Source of the DNA: Methylorubrum extorquens
GTDB lineage: Bacteria > Pseudomonadota > Alphaproteobacteria > Rhizobiales > Beijerinckiaceae
NCBI RefSeq assembly: GCF_024169925.1
Contig: NZ_JALJXF010000001.1
Coordinates: 1,556,001 to 1,620,000 of the forward strand
DNA length: 64,000 nucleotides
Reading direction: 5' to 3'
In this document: positions 33,870-42,679 of the stretch, one piece after another
Numbering within the stretch: the first letter of the stretch is position 1
How the letters are laid out: each line of letters begins with the position of its first letter
Made by a program: the position numbers and the translations under genes
The notes under the pieces: model-generated
Told to the model about the DNA's origin: nothing
Databases searched by the model: none
What the model saw: only the letters and a program-made list of their open reading frames with translations

Positions 33870-35084
33870 ATGGATCAGAGCGTGGCGACGGCGGCCGGCT
33901 CAGGCCCGCTGACCGCGGAGGCGGCGCGCGTCCTCGATTCGATCGATGCCCCCGTCCTGGTCGTCGCCCGTGCGGGCAGCATCGCCTACGCCAACGATCC
34001 CGCCCGCCTTCTGCTGACGCGGGACGATCCGTCCCGGATCCATCTCACCGGCACCACCCCACGCAACAGCAGGACTTCGCCGACCGACAGCCCCTCGCTT
34101 ACGGGCAGGGTCTCGACGGTATTTCTCGCCCGGGCCAGGGCGACGCGGACGCCGCTTCCCGGCGTGATCGCGATCAAGCGGGGAAGCGGGATACGCCGTT
34201 ACCGCTGCCATGGCTTCCGCCTGAACCGGGAGGGGATCGCCCCCCTGGTTCTCCTGCGGCTCCTGCCGACGCCGGAGATGCGGTTCAGCCTGCAGGCGAA
34301 CGAGGCGGCGATGCTTCGGCGTGAACTCGCCGCGCGCGAGCGCCATCATCGCAGCCAGCAAGAGCTGCTGCGCGAGCGCGACCTCCTGCTGGCCGACCTG
34401 CGAAGCACCGCGCAGGCGCGCCTGCGCGCCGAGCGCGACCGGGACGCGGTCCTCGCCCAACTCTACCGGGCGCATCAGGCCGAGCGGGAACGTCTGGCCC
34501 GGGAACTCCACGACGAGGCCGGCCAGCAACTCGCATGGCTGAAGCTGCAGCTCGACCGCCTGCGGCGTGCGCCGTCGCCGATGCAGGTCGAGGCGATGCT
34601 GAAACAGGTCGATGCGATCTCGGCCAGCCTGCGGCAGGTGGTTCGGGAGCTGCGCCCGGTCACCCTGACCGAACTCGGCCTTATCCTCGCCTTGGGCGGC
34701 CTCGTGCGCGAATGGTCCGACCAAAGCGCGATCCCCACCGAATTCCAGCTTTCGGGGACCACGATCCGCCTCACGCCGGAGATCGAAGTGACGATCTTTC
34801 GTCTGGTGCAGGAAGCCCTGACCAACGTCGTCAAGCACGCGCCGGGGGCGCGCCACGTTTCCGTGACCCTGCAATACGCCAGCACCGGCGTCACCTTGGC
34901 GATCGAGGACGACGGGCCCGGACTCGCGTGCGAGCCGGCGGCCGAGGCGCGTCAGGCGGGGGGCGGGTTCGGGCTCGCTGGCATGCGCGAGCGGCTGACG
35001 CTGCTCGGTGGAACGCTCATGATCGAATCGCCTCCCGGCGGTGGGACGACGATTCTGGCGCGATTGCCGCTGACAGGGGGATGA
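33870..35084 (+). CDS. Soluble histidine kinase, HisKA_3 type
   Basis: The start is ATG 33870, preceded by GAGGGGGGG; an upstream ATG at 33831 is less likely. 404 residues without membrane segments. A PAS-like domain (about 18-135: VLDSIDAPVLVVARAGSIAY) is followed by a coiled coil (RELAARERHHRSQQELLRER) and the dimerisation/phosphoacceptor box ERERLARELHDEAGQQLAWL with H214. The HATPase_c domain carries N in VQEALTNVVKHA, EDDGPGL (G1) and GGGFGLAGMRERLTLLGG. It belongs to the NarX/DesK class. The partner regulator begins one base after the stop. It probably senses a cytoplasmic signal. Confidence 0.88.
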   Translation: MDQSVATAAGSGPLTAEAARVLDSIDAPVLVVARAGSIAYANDPARLLLTRDDPSRIHLTGTTPRNSRTSPTDSPSLTGRVSTVFLARARATRTPLPGVIAIKRGSGIRRYRCHGFRLNREGIAPLVLLRLLPTPEMRFSLQANEAAMLRRELAARERHHRSQQELLRERDLLLADLRSTAQARLRAERDRDAVLAQLYRAHQAERERLARELHDEAGQQLAWLKLQLDRLRRAPSPMQVEAMLKQVDAISASLRQVVRELRPVTLTELGLILALGGLVREWSDQSAIPTEFQLSGTTIRLTPEIEVTIFRLVQEALTNVVKHAPGARHVSVTLQYASTGVTLAIEDDGPGLACEPAAEARQAGGGFGLAGMRERLTLLGGTLMIESPPGGGTTILARLPLTGG

Positions 35085-35085
35085 T

Positions 35086-35796
35086 ATGCGAACGGCGCAG
35101 GAACGGGTCAGGGTCGCTCTGATCGACGACCACCCAATCTTCAGAAGCGGCGTCCGAGGCCTGCTCGGCGAGACGTCCGGCATCGAGGTCGTCGGAGAGG
35201 CGAGCGACGGCCGGCATGCCCTGGACCTCGTCCGCAGGACCAATCCCGATGTCGTCGTCATGGACATCACCATGACCGGCATCAGCGGCCTCGCGGTGGC
35301 GCGGGCGCTCCGCGAAGCGGGCCTTGCGGTGCACATCGTCTTCCTGACGGTCAACGAAGACCTCGCTTTCGTCGACGAGGCGCTGACCGCCGGGGCCCAG
35401 GGCTACGTCCTCAAGCGTTCCGCCGGCACCAGCCTGCTGGAAGCCATCGAAGCGGTCGTCCTGGGCGGCCAGTACGTCGATCCCGAAATGCGCGCGCCGC
35501 CAGCGCCGCCCGACCGTACGGAAGCCGGCCCGCCCGCTCCGCATCCCGGCCAGGAGGGCGGCCTCACCGCACGGGAGCGCGAGGTGCTCCGGCTCATCGC
35601 CCTCGGCATGACGATGAAGGAGGTCAGCCTCGCCATGTCGATCTCGGCGGCCTCGGTCGATACCTACAAGATCCGCGGCTGCAAGAAGCTCGGTCTCCGG
35701 TCCCGCGCCAGCATCGTCCGCTTCGCTCTCGGTCAAGGCTGGCTCGAGGTCGAGAGTGGGCGATTGCTGTCGGATCGACCATCGTCTGTCATGTGA
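35086..35796 (+). CDS. NarL-type response regulator (partner of the kinase)
   Basis: 236 residues. The receiver is canonical: acidic pair D14-D15 in ALIDDHP, phosphoacceptor D60 in VVVMDITMTG, Thr/Ser switch in FLTVNED, Lys in GYVLKRSA. The C-terminal LuxR HTH is LTAREREVLRLIALGMTMKE, then AASVDTYKIRGCKKLGLRSR. An unusual Pro-rich linker (APPAPPDRTEAGPPAPHPG) separates the domains. It is translated immediately after the kinase, so the pair is a two-component system. Targets are unknown. Confidence 0.9.
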   Translation: MRTAQERVRVALIDDHPIFRSGVRGLLGETSGIEVVGEASDGRHALDLVRRTNPDVVVMDITMTGISGLAVARALREAGLAVHIVFLTVNEDLAFVDEALTAGAQGYVLKRSAGTSLLEAIEAVVLGGQYVDPEMRAPPAPPDRTEAGPPAPHPGQEGGLTAREREVLRLIALGMTMKEVSLAMSISAASVDTYKIRGCKKLGLRSRASIVRFALGQGWLEVESGRLLSDRPSSVM

Positions 35797-36191
35797 ATAT
35801 TTTGATAAACAGTGTTTTTTCCTATGAGCTGATCTCATCTCATGAGCCGCGTACTCGATCATCCCGTGTTCTTCACCCGGGGCGAAGCGGGCAACCGACA
35901 TCCTCTCGTCGCTGACAGGCACACGATCGGTCTTCGATCATCGAGAGCCTACCGCTCCTGACGACCGGGGCAGGCGCTTCTTGCGTATCGTCCGGGTTCT
36001 TCCCGATCAGAGCCGACCGGCCGCAGCTGCCCGTTTCATCGAAGGCAGCGCACTCGCCCCGGCAGACATCCCCGACCGACTTCCATCAGGGCACAGGTGC
36101 AAGAGACGACGCTTGCCGATGCCGTAACCTTCTACCGCCCGAACCTGCCCAACAGCCCGCGCCAAGCCCGGCCCATTCTCACCGTGGCAGC
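35797..36191. other. 395 bp without a gene
   Basis: This is a convergent spacer between the response regulator (plus) and the TetR gene (minus). The first 30 bases are A/T-rich (GAATATTTTGATAAACAGTG then TTTTTT), which may be a weak terminator for the two-component operon. The rest shows no credible frame or structure. Confidence 0.4.
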
Positions 36192-36752
36192 TCAGCCGAG
36201 TTCCTGCGCCGCGCGTTCCAGCGCGCCCAGAAGCGGTTCGATCTGCGCAGGGCTCAGCTCGTGGAAACCGAGGGTGCGGCCCATCACGACCCCGAGCAGC
36301 GCGAAGAACAGGGCAGCCCCGACGCCGGTCGGCCCCTCCGTAGCCTCGAACCGGGCGAGGCGCTCGGCCACGAACGCGCGGTAGCCGGCGAGCGCATCGG
36401 GATTCTCGGCGGAGGCAAGGAGCAGGGCACGGCTGAACTCGTCCTCCTCACAGTAGCTGCGGCGCAGGTGCTCGATCATGCCGAGCGCAAGCCCCGTCGC
36501 GCCCGGCGCCCGCTCGGCCTCGCAGGCGGCGATGCCGGCGCGCAACTCCTCCAGCTTGCGGCCGACGAGGGCGAGGATCAGCGCATCCTTCGAGGCGTAA
36601 TGGTGCAGCACGCCGCCCTTGCTCAGGCCCGCCTCGGCCGCCACGGCGTCGATGGTCAGCGACCGTGCCCCGCCCCGGCGCAGCACTGCGCCCGCCGCGT
36701 CGAGAATCACTCCGGCACGGTCGCCGCGCCGGCTGCGCGTCTTCTGCGACAT
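36192..36752 (-). CDS. TetR-family repressor of the RND efflux operon
   Basis: The start is ATG 36752 (MSQKTRSRRGDRAGVILDAA), 186 residues. The HTH is clear: SLTIDAVAAEAGLSKGGVLH then HYASKDALILALVGRK. The C-terminal ligand-binding part contains LGMIEHLRRSYCEEDEFSRA and ends in ALERAAQELG, like the TetR_C family associated with efflux. It is divergent from the RND operon with 220 bp between starts and a palindrome there that is a likely operator. It probably represses the pump and itself, released by a pump substrate. Confidence 0.88.
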   Translation of the reverse strand: MSQKTRSRRGDRAGVILDAAGAVLRRGGARSLTIDAVAAEAGLSKGGVLHHYASKDALILALVGRKLEELRAGIAACEAERAPGATGLALGMIEHLRRSYCEEDEFSRALLLASAENPDALAGYRAFVAERLARFEATEGPTGVGAALFFALLGVVMGRTLGFHELSPAQIEPLLGALERAAQELG

Positions 36753-36868
36753 GATCGCCCCCGATCCCCGCCCCCTGCAAGCGGCATCCCGCGTGCCGTA
36801 CCAAATCACGGCCGCCGTTCATGTTTCGGGGGACGCCGGGGGCATCTCCCGCACCAACTCAATTAAAA

Positions 36869-36882
36869 ACCGTCTGGACGGT
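36869..36882. promoter_or_regulatory. Palindromic operator candidate for the TetR repressor
   Basis: ACCGTCTGGACGGT, arms ACCGTC/GACGGT, lies between the divergent TetR and efflux genes, flanked by A/T-rich AATTAAAA and TAAGATAGG. This resembles other TetR operators of efflux systems in these bacteria. Binding is inferred. Confidence 0.6.
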
Positions 36883-36972
36883 CGGTAAGATAGGCGATAA
36901 GCCTGCGCCGCGAAAGCCGTCCTTTCGCGATACGGCTGCACGCCCAGTCCCCGCCGTCCGGAAACTCGGCCG

Positions 36973-38136
36973 ATGTCCTCACGGCTCCGCCCCGCTCTCA
37001 CCGCGACCGCCCTCACGGCTGCCCTGTCGGTCCTGCTCGCGACCGCGGCCGTTCCGGCGGACGCGCCTGCGGCCTCCGCCATTCCGGAGGCGGAGAACCC
37101 TTCCGTCGTGCTGGTGCGGGTCGTGACGGCGACGAAGGGTCCCGTCACCTCGGATGTGGTGCTCACCGGCGACATCCAGGCTCAGGCCCAGACCAACGTC
37201 GCCTTCCGCACCAACGGCAAGGTCGCCGAGCGCCGGGTCGAGGTCGGCGATCACGTCACCGCCGATCAGGTGCTCGCGGTGCTGGAGCCGCTGACGCAGC
37301 GGGCGAATCTCGACAACGCCCGCGCTGCCCTGGTCTCGGCGGAAGCGCAGCTCACCCAGGCCAAGGTGACCTTCGAGCGCCAGAAGCAGCTCATCAGCGG
37401 CGGCTACACCACGCGCCCGTCCTACGACAACGCCGAGCAGCAGTTGCGCACCTCTCAAGCCGCGGTCGATTCGGCCAAGGCGGCGCTCGGCACCGCCGAG
37501 GAACAGCTCTCCTATACCGAGCTGCGCGCGGGCGTTTCCGGCATCGTCATGAGCCGCACCTTCGAGGTCGGGCAGGTGGTTCAGGCGGGTCAAGCCGTGA
37601 TGGTGCTGGCCCAGGACGGACCGCGCGACGCGGTTTTCAACGTCTACGAGGCGCTGACCGCCAACCCGCCCGGCGACAAGACGATCCACGTCACGCTCCA
37701 GTCCGATCCCACGGCGGCGGCGGCGGGGCATGTGCGCGAAATCTCGCCGACGGTGGATGCAGCGAGCGGTACGGTCCGCGTCAAGGTCGGGCTGGAATCG
37801 ACCCCGCCCGCGATGACGCTCGGCGCGGTGGTGATCGGCCGGGGCCGCTTCGCTACGCGCGAGGCCGTCGTGCTGCCCTGGTCGGTGCTCTACCGTTACG
37901 ACGACCGGCCGGCGGTGTGGATCTACGATTCTGCCGCGGGCACGGTCTCGATCCGGGAGGTCGAGATCGACCGCTACGGCTTCGACGACATCGTCCTGAA
38001 GGGCGGCGTCAAGCCCGGCGAAACGGTGGTGGTCGCCGGCATCCCATTCCTGCGCCCCGGCCAGCACGTCGCGCTGGCGACGCAAGACGCTGCGCAAGGC
38101 TCCACGAAATCCGCGGCCGGGGAGGGCGGACGATGA
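36973..38136 (+). CDS. RND efflux periplasmic adaptor subunit 1
   Basis: 387 residues. A signal sequence spans residues 1-37 (LTAALSVLLATAAVPADAPA). It has the membrane-fusion-protein layout: lipoyl half-motifs GKVAERRVEVGDHVTADQVL and TELRAGVSGIVMSRTFEVGQ, flanking an alpha-hairpin (AQLTQAKVTFERQKQLISGG), then a beta-barrel (IHVTLQSDP) and membrane-proximal domain (GAVVIGRGRF, VVAGIPFLRPGQHVAL). It overlaps the second adaptor by four bases. It bridges the permease to an outer-membrane channel; no channel gene is in the cluster. Probably repressed by the divergent TetR protein. Confidence 0.9.
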   Translation: MSSRLRPALTATALTAALSVLLATAAVPADAPAASAIPEAENPSVVLVRVVTATKGPVTSDVVLTGDIQAQAQTNVAFRTNGKVAERRVEVGDHVTADQVLAVLEPLTQRANLDNARAALVSAEAQLTQAKVTFERQKQLISGGYTTRPSYDNAEQQLRTSQAAVDSAKAALGTAEEQLSYTELRAGVSGIVMSRTFEVGQVVQAGQAVMVLAQDGPRDAVFNVYEALTANPPGDKTIHVTLQSDPTAAAAGHVREISPTVDAASGTVRVKVGLESTPPAMTLGAVVIGRGRFATREAVVLPWSVLYRYDDRPAVWIYDSAAGTVSIREVEIDRYGFDDIVLKGGVKPGETVVVAGIPFLRPGQHVALATQDAAQGSTKSAAGEGGR

Positions 38137-39284
38137 GGCGAAGGCTTCTGGTCTGCGCCGTCCTTGCCGGCGCCGCTCCGCTCACCGCCTGCCAGCCGTC
38201 GCAGGAGCCGCCCGCACCGCCGCCCGTGCGGCCGGTTCTGACCACGCTGGCACAGCCCACCGACAGCGTGACCTTCGGCCCCTTCACCGGTACGGTCGAG
38301 CCGCGCTACCAGTCGCAACTCGGTTTCCAGATCGGCGGCCGGGTGGTGGCGCGCGACGTCACCATCGGCGATGTCGTGAAGAAGGGCCAGCGCCTCGCGG
38401 CCCTCGACCCGATCGTCTCGCGGTTCGACCTCAGCCGCGCCGAGGCGGAACTGTCCGATGCCAAGGCCCAGGCCGAGAACGCGACGGCGACCGAGGCGCG
38501 CACGCGGCGCCTGATGGAGGGCGGCAACGTCACCCAAGCCCAGCTCGACGCGGCGGTGGCCCGGCGCGACACCGCCCAGGCCCGCCTCGCCCAGGCCGGG
38601 GCCAGCCTGCAGAAGGCCCGCGACCAGATCGGCTATACCGAGCTGCACGCCGATTTCGATGGCGTCGTCACCCAGCGACTCGCCGAGATCGGGCAGGTCG
38701 TGAGCCCGGGGCAGGGGATCGTGACGCTGGCCCGGCCCGAGACCCGCGAGGCCGTGGTCGACATCCCCGAGACGCTGGCCGGCGCCATGCCCAAGGACGG
38801 ACTGTTCACGGTGGTGCTCCAGAGCGCGCCCGCGATCACCGCCCGCGGCCGGGTGCGCGAGGTCGCCCCCTTCGCCGAATCCGGCACCCGCACCCGCCGC
38901 GTCCGCCTGACCCTGGAGGAGCCCGGCCCCGCCTTTCGGCTCGGCGCGACCATCACCGTCGCGCTGGAGCGCCGCATCGAGCGCCGCTTCGTCCTGCCGG
39001 CCACCGCGCTCCTCGACACCGAGGGGCGCCGCTCGGTCTGGATCGTGCCGGAAGCCGAGAGGCGCGGGGACGATAAGGCGAGCGGGCAAGGCGGTGGCCA
39101 AGGGGATGAGCCGGGCGACCGGCACGTCGAGCGCCGGGACGTGACCCTGGACGGGGAGGGGCCGGACGGAAACGGGCGCATCGCCGTGCGCACGGGGCTG
39201 AAGCCCGGCGAGCGGGTCGTGGTCGCGGGCGCCCATTCCCTGCGCGACGGCCAGACCGTCCGCCTGGCCGACGACCGGAACTGA
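38133..39284 (+). CDS. RND efflux periplasmic adaptor subunit 2 (lipoprotein)
   Basis: The start is ATG 38133 (MRRRLLVCAVLAGAAPLTAC), overlapping the upstream stop as ATGA. 383 residues with a lipobox ending at C20, so anchored to the inner membrane by lipid. Lipoyl-like halves are GRVVARDVTIGDVVKKGQRL and TELHADFDGVVTQRLAEIGQ with an alpha-hairpin between (RLMEGGNVTQAQLDAAVARR). A charged insert (EAERRGDDKASGQGG) lies before the last domain. It is paralogous to the first adaptor. Having two adaptors before one permease is typical of heteromeric MdtABC-like or FusA-type systems. Confidence 0.9.
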   Translation: MRRRLLVCAVLAGAAPLTACQPSQEPPAPPPVRPVLTTLAQPTDSVTFGPFTGTVEPRYQSQLGFQIGGRVVARDVTIGDVVKKGQRLAALDPIVSRFDLSRAEAELSDAKAQAENATATEARTRRLMEGGNVTQAQLDAAVARRDTAQARLAQAGASLQKARDQIGYTELHADFDGVVTQRLAEIGQVVSPGQGIVTLARPETREAVVDIPETLAGAMPKDGLFTVVLQSAPAITARGRVREVAPFAESGTRTRRVRLTLEEPGPAFRLGATITVALERRIERRFVLPATALLDTEGRRSVWIVPEAERRGDDKASGQGGGQGDEPGDRHVERRDVTLDGEGPDGNGRIAVRTGLKPGERVVVAGAHSLRDGQTVRLADDRN

Positions 39285-39340
39285 GCCGGCCCCCGACGAG
39301 GGATTCGATCCGGCAAGAACTTCTGCAAAGGTTTCCGCGC

Positions 39341-42300
39341 GTGAAGGACTTCAACCTTTCCGATTGGGCGCTCGGCCACCGTTCGCTGGTCTGGTTCCTG
39401 ATGCTCGTCTGCCTCGTGGCGGGCGTGATGGCCTATTCGCGCCTCGGTCGGGAGGAGGATCCGCCCTTCGCCATCAAGACCATGGTGGTCCAGGCGAGCT
39501 GGCCCGGCGCCACGATCAAGGACACCCTCGATCAGGTCACCGACCGGATCGAAAAGGAACTCCAGCAGATCAACGCGCTCGATTACGTCCGCAGCTACAC
39601 CACGCCGGGTCAGGCGACGGTGTTCGTGCAGTTCCGCGACACGACGAAGAAGGAAGAGATCCAGCCCGCTTTCTACCAAGTGCGCAAGCGGCTAGGCGAC
39701 ATCGGGCACACCTTCCCGCAAGGCGTGCAGGGCCCGAGCTTCAACGACGAGTTCGGCGACGTCTACGGCAACGTCTACGCCTTCACCGCCGACGGCCTGA
39801 CCCATCGGCAATTGCGCGACTACGTCGAGGGCGTGCGCACCGAGATCCTGAAGGTGCCCAATATCGGCAAGACCCTGCTGATGGGCGTGCAGGGCGAGAC
39901 GATCTATCTCGACTTCTCGACCCGCAAACTCGCGGGCTACGGCATCGATCTCCAGGCCTTGATCAAGGCGCTGCAATCGCAGAACGCGGTGGCCGCCTCC
40001 GGCGTGGTCCAGGCGGGGCCGGAGCGGGTGAGCTTGCGGGTGAGCGGCCAGTTCTCCTCCGAGGAGTCGCTGCGCAACGTCAACCTGCGCTTCAACGACC
40101 GCTTCTTCCGCCTCGCGGACGTGGCCGAGATCTCCCGCGGCTACGAGGATCCGCCGGCCGCCCTGTTCCGCGTCGACGGCAAGCCGGCGATCGGGCTCGC
40201 CATCGCCATGCGCCCCAACGCCAACCTGCTCAAGTTCGGCGAGGATCTGAAGGAACGCATGCACGTCATTGAGGGCAAGCTGCCCATCGGCGTCGGCATC
40301 CACCTCGTCTCCGACCAGCCTCGAATCGTCGAGGAGGCGGTCGGCGGCTTCACCAAGGCGCTGGTCGAGGCGGTCGTCATCGTCTTGGTGGTGAGCTTCG
40401 TCAGCCTGGGGCTTCGCGCCGGCCTCGTCGTCGCGGTCTCGATCCCGCTCGTGCTCGCCATCGTCTTCGTGGTCATGCAGATCATGGGCGTGACGCTGCA
40501 GCGCATCTCGCTCGGCGCCCTCATCATCGCGCTCGGCCTGCTCGTCGATGACGCGATGATCACCGTCGAGATGATGGTGGCCCGTCTCGAACTCGGCGAC
40601 AACCTGAAGAAGGCGGCGACCTTCGCCTATACCTCGACCGCCTTCCCGATGCTCACCGGCACCCTGGTGACGGTCGCCGGCTTCCTGCCGATCGGCTTCA
40701 ACGGCTCGTCGGCGGGCGAGTACACCTACTCGCTGTTCGTGGTGATCGCCGCTTCGCTCTTGGTCTCCTGGGTGGTCGCGGTGCTGTTCGCGCCGCTGCT
40801 CGGCGTCACCATGCTGCCCAAGACCATGAAGCACCATTCGGAGCGGCAGGGCCTGTTCACCCGCGCCTTCATGGCGACCTTACGGGTCGCGATGCGGCTG
40901 CGCTGGATCACGGTGGTCCTCTGCGTCGCGCTGATGGGGCTGGCCGTGGTCGGGATGGGCCATGTGCAGCAACAGTTCTTCCCGTCCTCCGACCGCTCCG
41001 AGCTGCTGGTCGATCTGACGCTGCCGCAGAACGCCACCATCACCGAGACGCGGGCGCAGATGGACCGCTTCGAGGCGCACCTGAAAGACGACCCCGACAT
41101 CGAGCGCTGGAGCTCCTATGTCGGCCAGGGCGCGGTGCGCTTCTACCTGCCGCTGGACCAGCAGCTCGCCAACGCCTTCTTCGGGCAGATCGTGATCGTC
41201 ACGAAGTCGCTGGAGATCCGGGATCGGGTCATCACGCGGCTACAGAAGATCGGCCGGCACGATTTCGTCGGCACCGACATCCTGGTGCAGCCACTCAGCC
41301 TCGGCCCTCCGGTGGGGCGCCCGATCCAGTACCGCCTGTCCGGGCCCGACGTGCAGGAGGTGCGCCGCCTTGCCCTCAAGCTCGCCGACGTGGTGGCCAC
41401 CGACAAGCGCCTCGCGGTCCCGACCTTCGACTGGAACGAGCCCGGCAAGGTGCTGCGCGTCGAGATCCTGCAGGACAAGGCGCGCCAGCTCGGCGTCACC
41501 AGCCAGGACATCGCCGGCATCCTCAACGGCGTCGTCGGCGGTCAGGCGATCACGCAGGTGCGCGATTCGATCTACCTCGTGAACGTGGTCGGCCGGGCCC
41601 GCACCGTGGAGCGCACCTCGCTCGACACGCTCCAGAGCCTTCAGGTCGCCCTCTCCAACGGCTCGGTCGTGCCGATCCTGGCATTCGCCAAGATCGACTA
41701 CGACCTCGAACAGCCGATCGTCTGGCGCCGCGACCGGGTGCCGACGCTGACGGTGCGCGCCACCATCAAGGACGCGACCCAGCCACCGACCGTCGTCGCC
41801 GCGCTCCAGCCCGCCATCGACGCCTATGTGAAGGCGCTGCCGGAGGGCTACACGCTTGCCGTCGGCGGCGCGGTCGAGGAGGCGGGCAAGGGCCAGGGGC
41901 CGATCGCGGCGGTGGTGCCGGTGATGCTGCTGGCCATGGCCTTCTTCCTGATGATCCAGCTCCAGAGCTTCCAGAAGCTCTTTTTGGTATTTTCTGTTGC
42001 GCCCCTCGGTCTGATCGGCGTGGTGCCGGCGCTCCTGCTGTTCGACAAGCCGATGGGCTTCGTCGCCATCCTCGGCATCCTGGCGCTGATCGGGATCATC
42101 GTGCGCAACGCGGTGATTCTAGTGAGCCAGATCGAGGAATGCGAGGCGGACGGGATGGCGCCGTGGGATGCCGTGGTCGAGGCCACCCGCCACCGGATGC
42201 GGCCGATCCTGCTCACGGCTGCGGCGGCGAGCCTCGGCCTGATCCCGATCGCCCGCGAGGTGTTCTGGGGGCCGATGGCCTACGCCATGATCGGCGGCAT

Positions 42301-42403
42301 CCTGGCGGCGACCGCCCTGACCCTGCTGTTCCTGCCGGCGCTCTATGTCGGCTGGTACCGGATCAGGCCGCCCGCGCACGACGCGGCAGCGCCCGGCCAT
42401 TGA
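39341..42403 (+). CDS. RND efflux permease (HAE family)
   Basis: 1020 residues from a GTG start at 39341 with AAAGG upstream. It has the classical twofold layout: TM1 then a large periplasmic loop (to about 330), TM2-6, TM7 near 520, a second loop, TM8-12. The proton-relay aspartates are the adjacent pair in GLLVDDAMITVEMM (about 403-404). Other family signatures are IGFNGSSAGEYTYSLFVVIA and RMRPILLTAAAASLGLIP. It exports hydrophobic or amphiphilic compounds with the two upstream adaptors, powered by the proton gradient. Substrate cannot be read. The operon is 36973-42403. Confidence 0.93.
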   Translation: MKDFNLSDWALGHRSLVWFLMLVCLVAGVMAYSRLGREEDPPFAIKTMVVQASWPGATIKDTLDQVTDRIEKELQQINALDYVRSYTTPGQATVFVQFRDTTKKEEIQPAFYQVRKRLGDIGHTFPQGVQGPSFNDEFGDVYGNVYAFTADGLTHRQLRDYVEGVRTEILKVPNIGKTLLMGVQGETIYLDFSTRKLAGYGIDLQALIKALQSQNAVAASGVVQAGPERVSLRVSGQFSSEESLRNVNLRFNDRFFRLADVAEISRGYEDPPAALFRVDGKPAIGLAIAMRPNANLLKFGEDLKERMHVIEGKLPIGVGIHLVSDQPRIVEEAVGGFTKALVEAVVIVLVVSFVSLGLRAGLVVAVSIPLVLAIVFVVMQIMGVTLQRISLGALIIALGLLVDDAMITVEMMVARLELGDNLKKAATFAYTSTAFPMLTGTLVTVAGFLPIGFNGSSAGEYTYSLFVVIAASLLVSWVVAVLFAPLLGVTMLPKTMKHHSERQGLFTRAFMATLRVAMRLRWITVVLCVALMGLAVVGMGHVQQQFFPSSDRSELLVDLTLPQNATITETRAQMDRFEAHLKDDPDIERWSSYVGQGAVRFYLPLDQQLANAFFGQIVIVTKSLEIRDRVITRLQKIGRHDFVGTDILVQPLSLGPPVGRPIQYRLSGPDVQEVRRLALKLADVVATDKRLAVPTFDWNEPGKVLRVEILQDKARQLGVTSQDIAGILNGVVGGQAITQVRDSIYLVNVVGRARTVERTSLDTLQSLQVALSNGSVVPILAFAKIDYDLEQPIVWRRDRVPTLTVRATIKDATQPPTVVAALQPAIDAYVKALPEGYTLAVGGAVEEAGKGQGPIAAVVPVMLLAMAFFLMIQLQSFQKLFLVFSVAPLGLIGVVPALLLFDKPMGFVAILGILALIGIIVRNAVILVSQIEECEADGMAPWDAVVEATRHRMRPILLTAAAASLGLIPIAREVFWGPMAYAMIGGILAATALTLLFLPALYVGWYRIRPPAHDAAAPGH

Positions 42404-42679
42404 GGCCGGGCAGACCGATGCGGGAGGCATCCCACGGGATCCTACGGATCGGAGACGATCGCGCAAAGATGAAACTAGTTCTATTATGCATCTCACGCGC
42501 TTTTCGCCGAGATTTCTGCGCCTGAGCGCATGACCTCTGCTTTTGCTGCATGACCGTCCTGTGCGGCATCTCGCGTCGCCAAAAACTCTTTGCGGATGTC
42601 AAGCCATCCGCTAGGCACGTGCCGAACGCCGCGCCAAGGCGGCGGCTCCGATCACCTTCAGGCGAGCCGGCTGCCCGCG

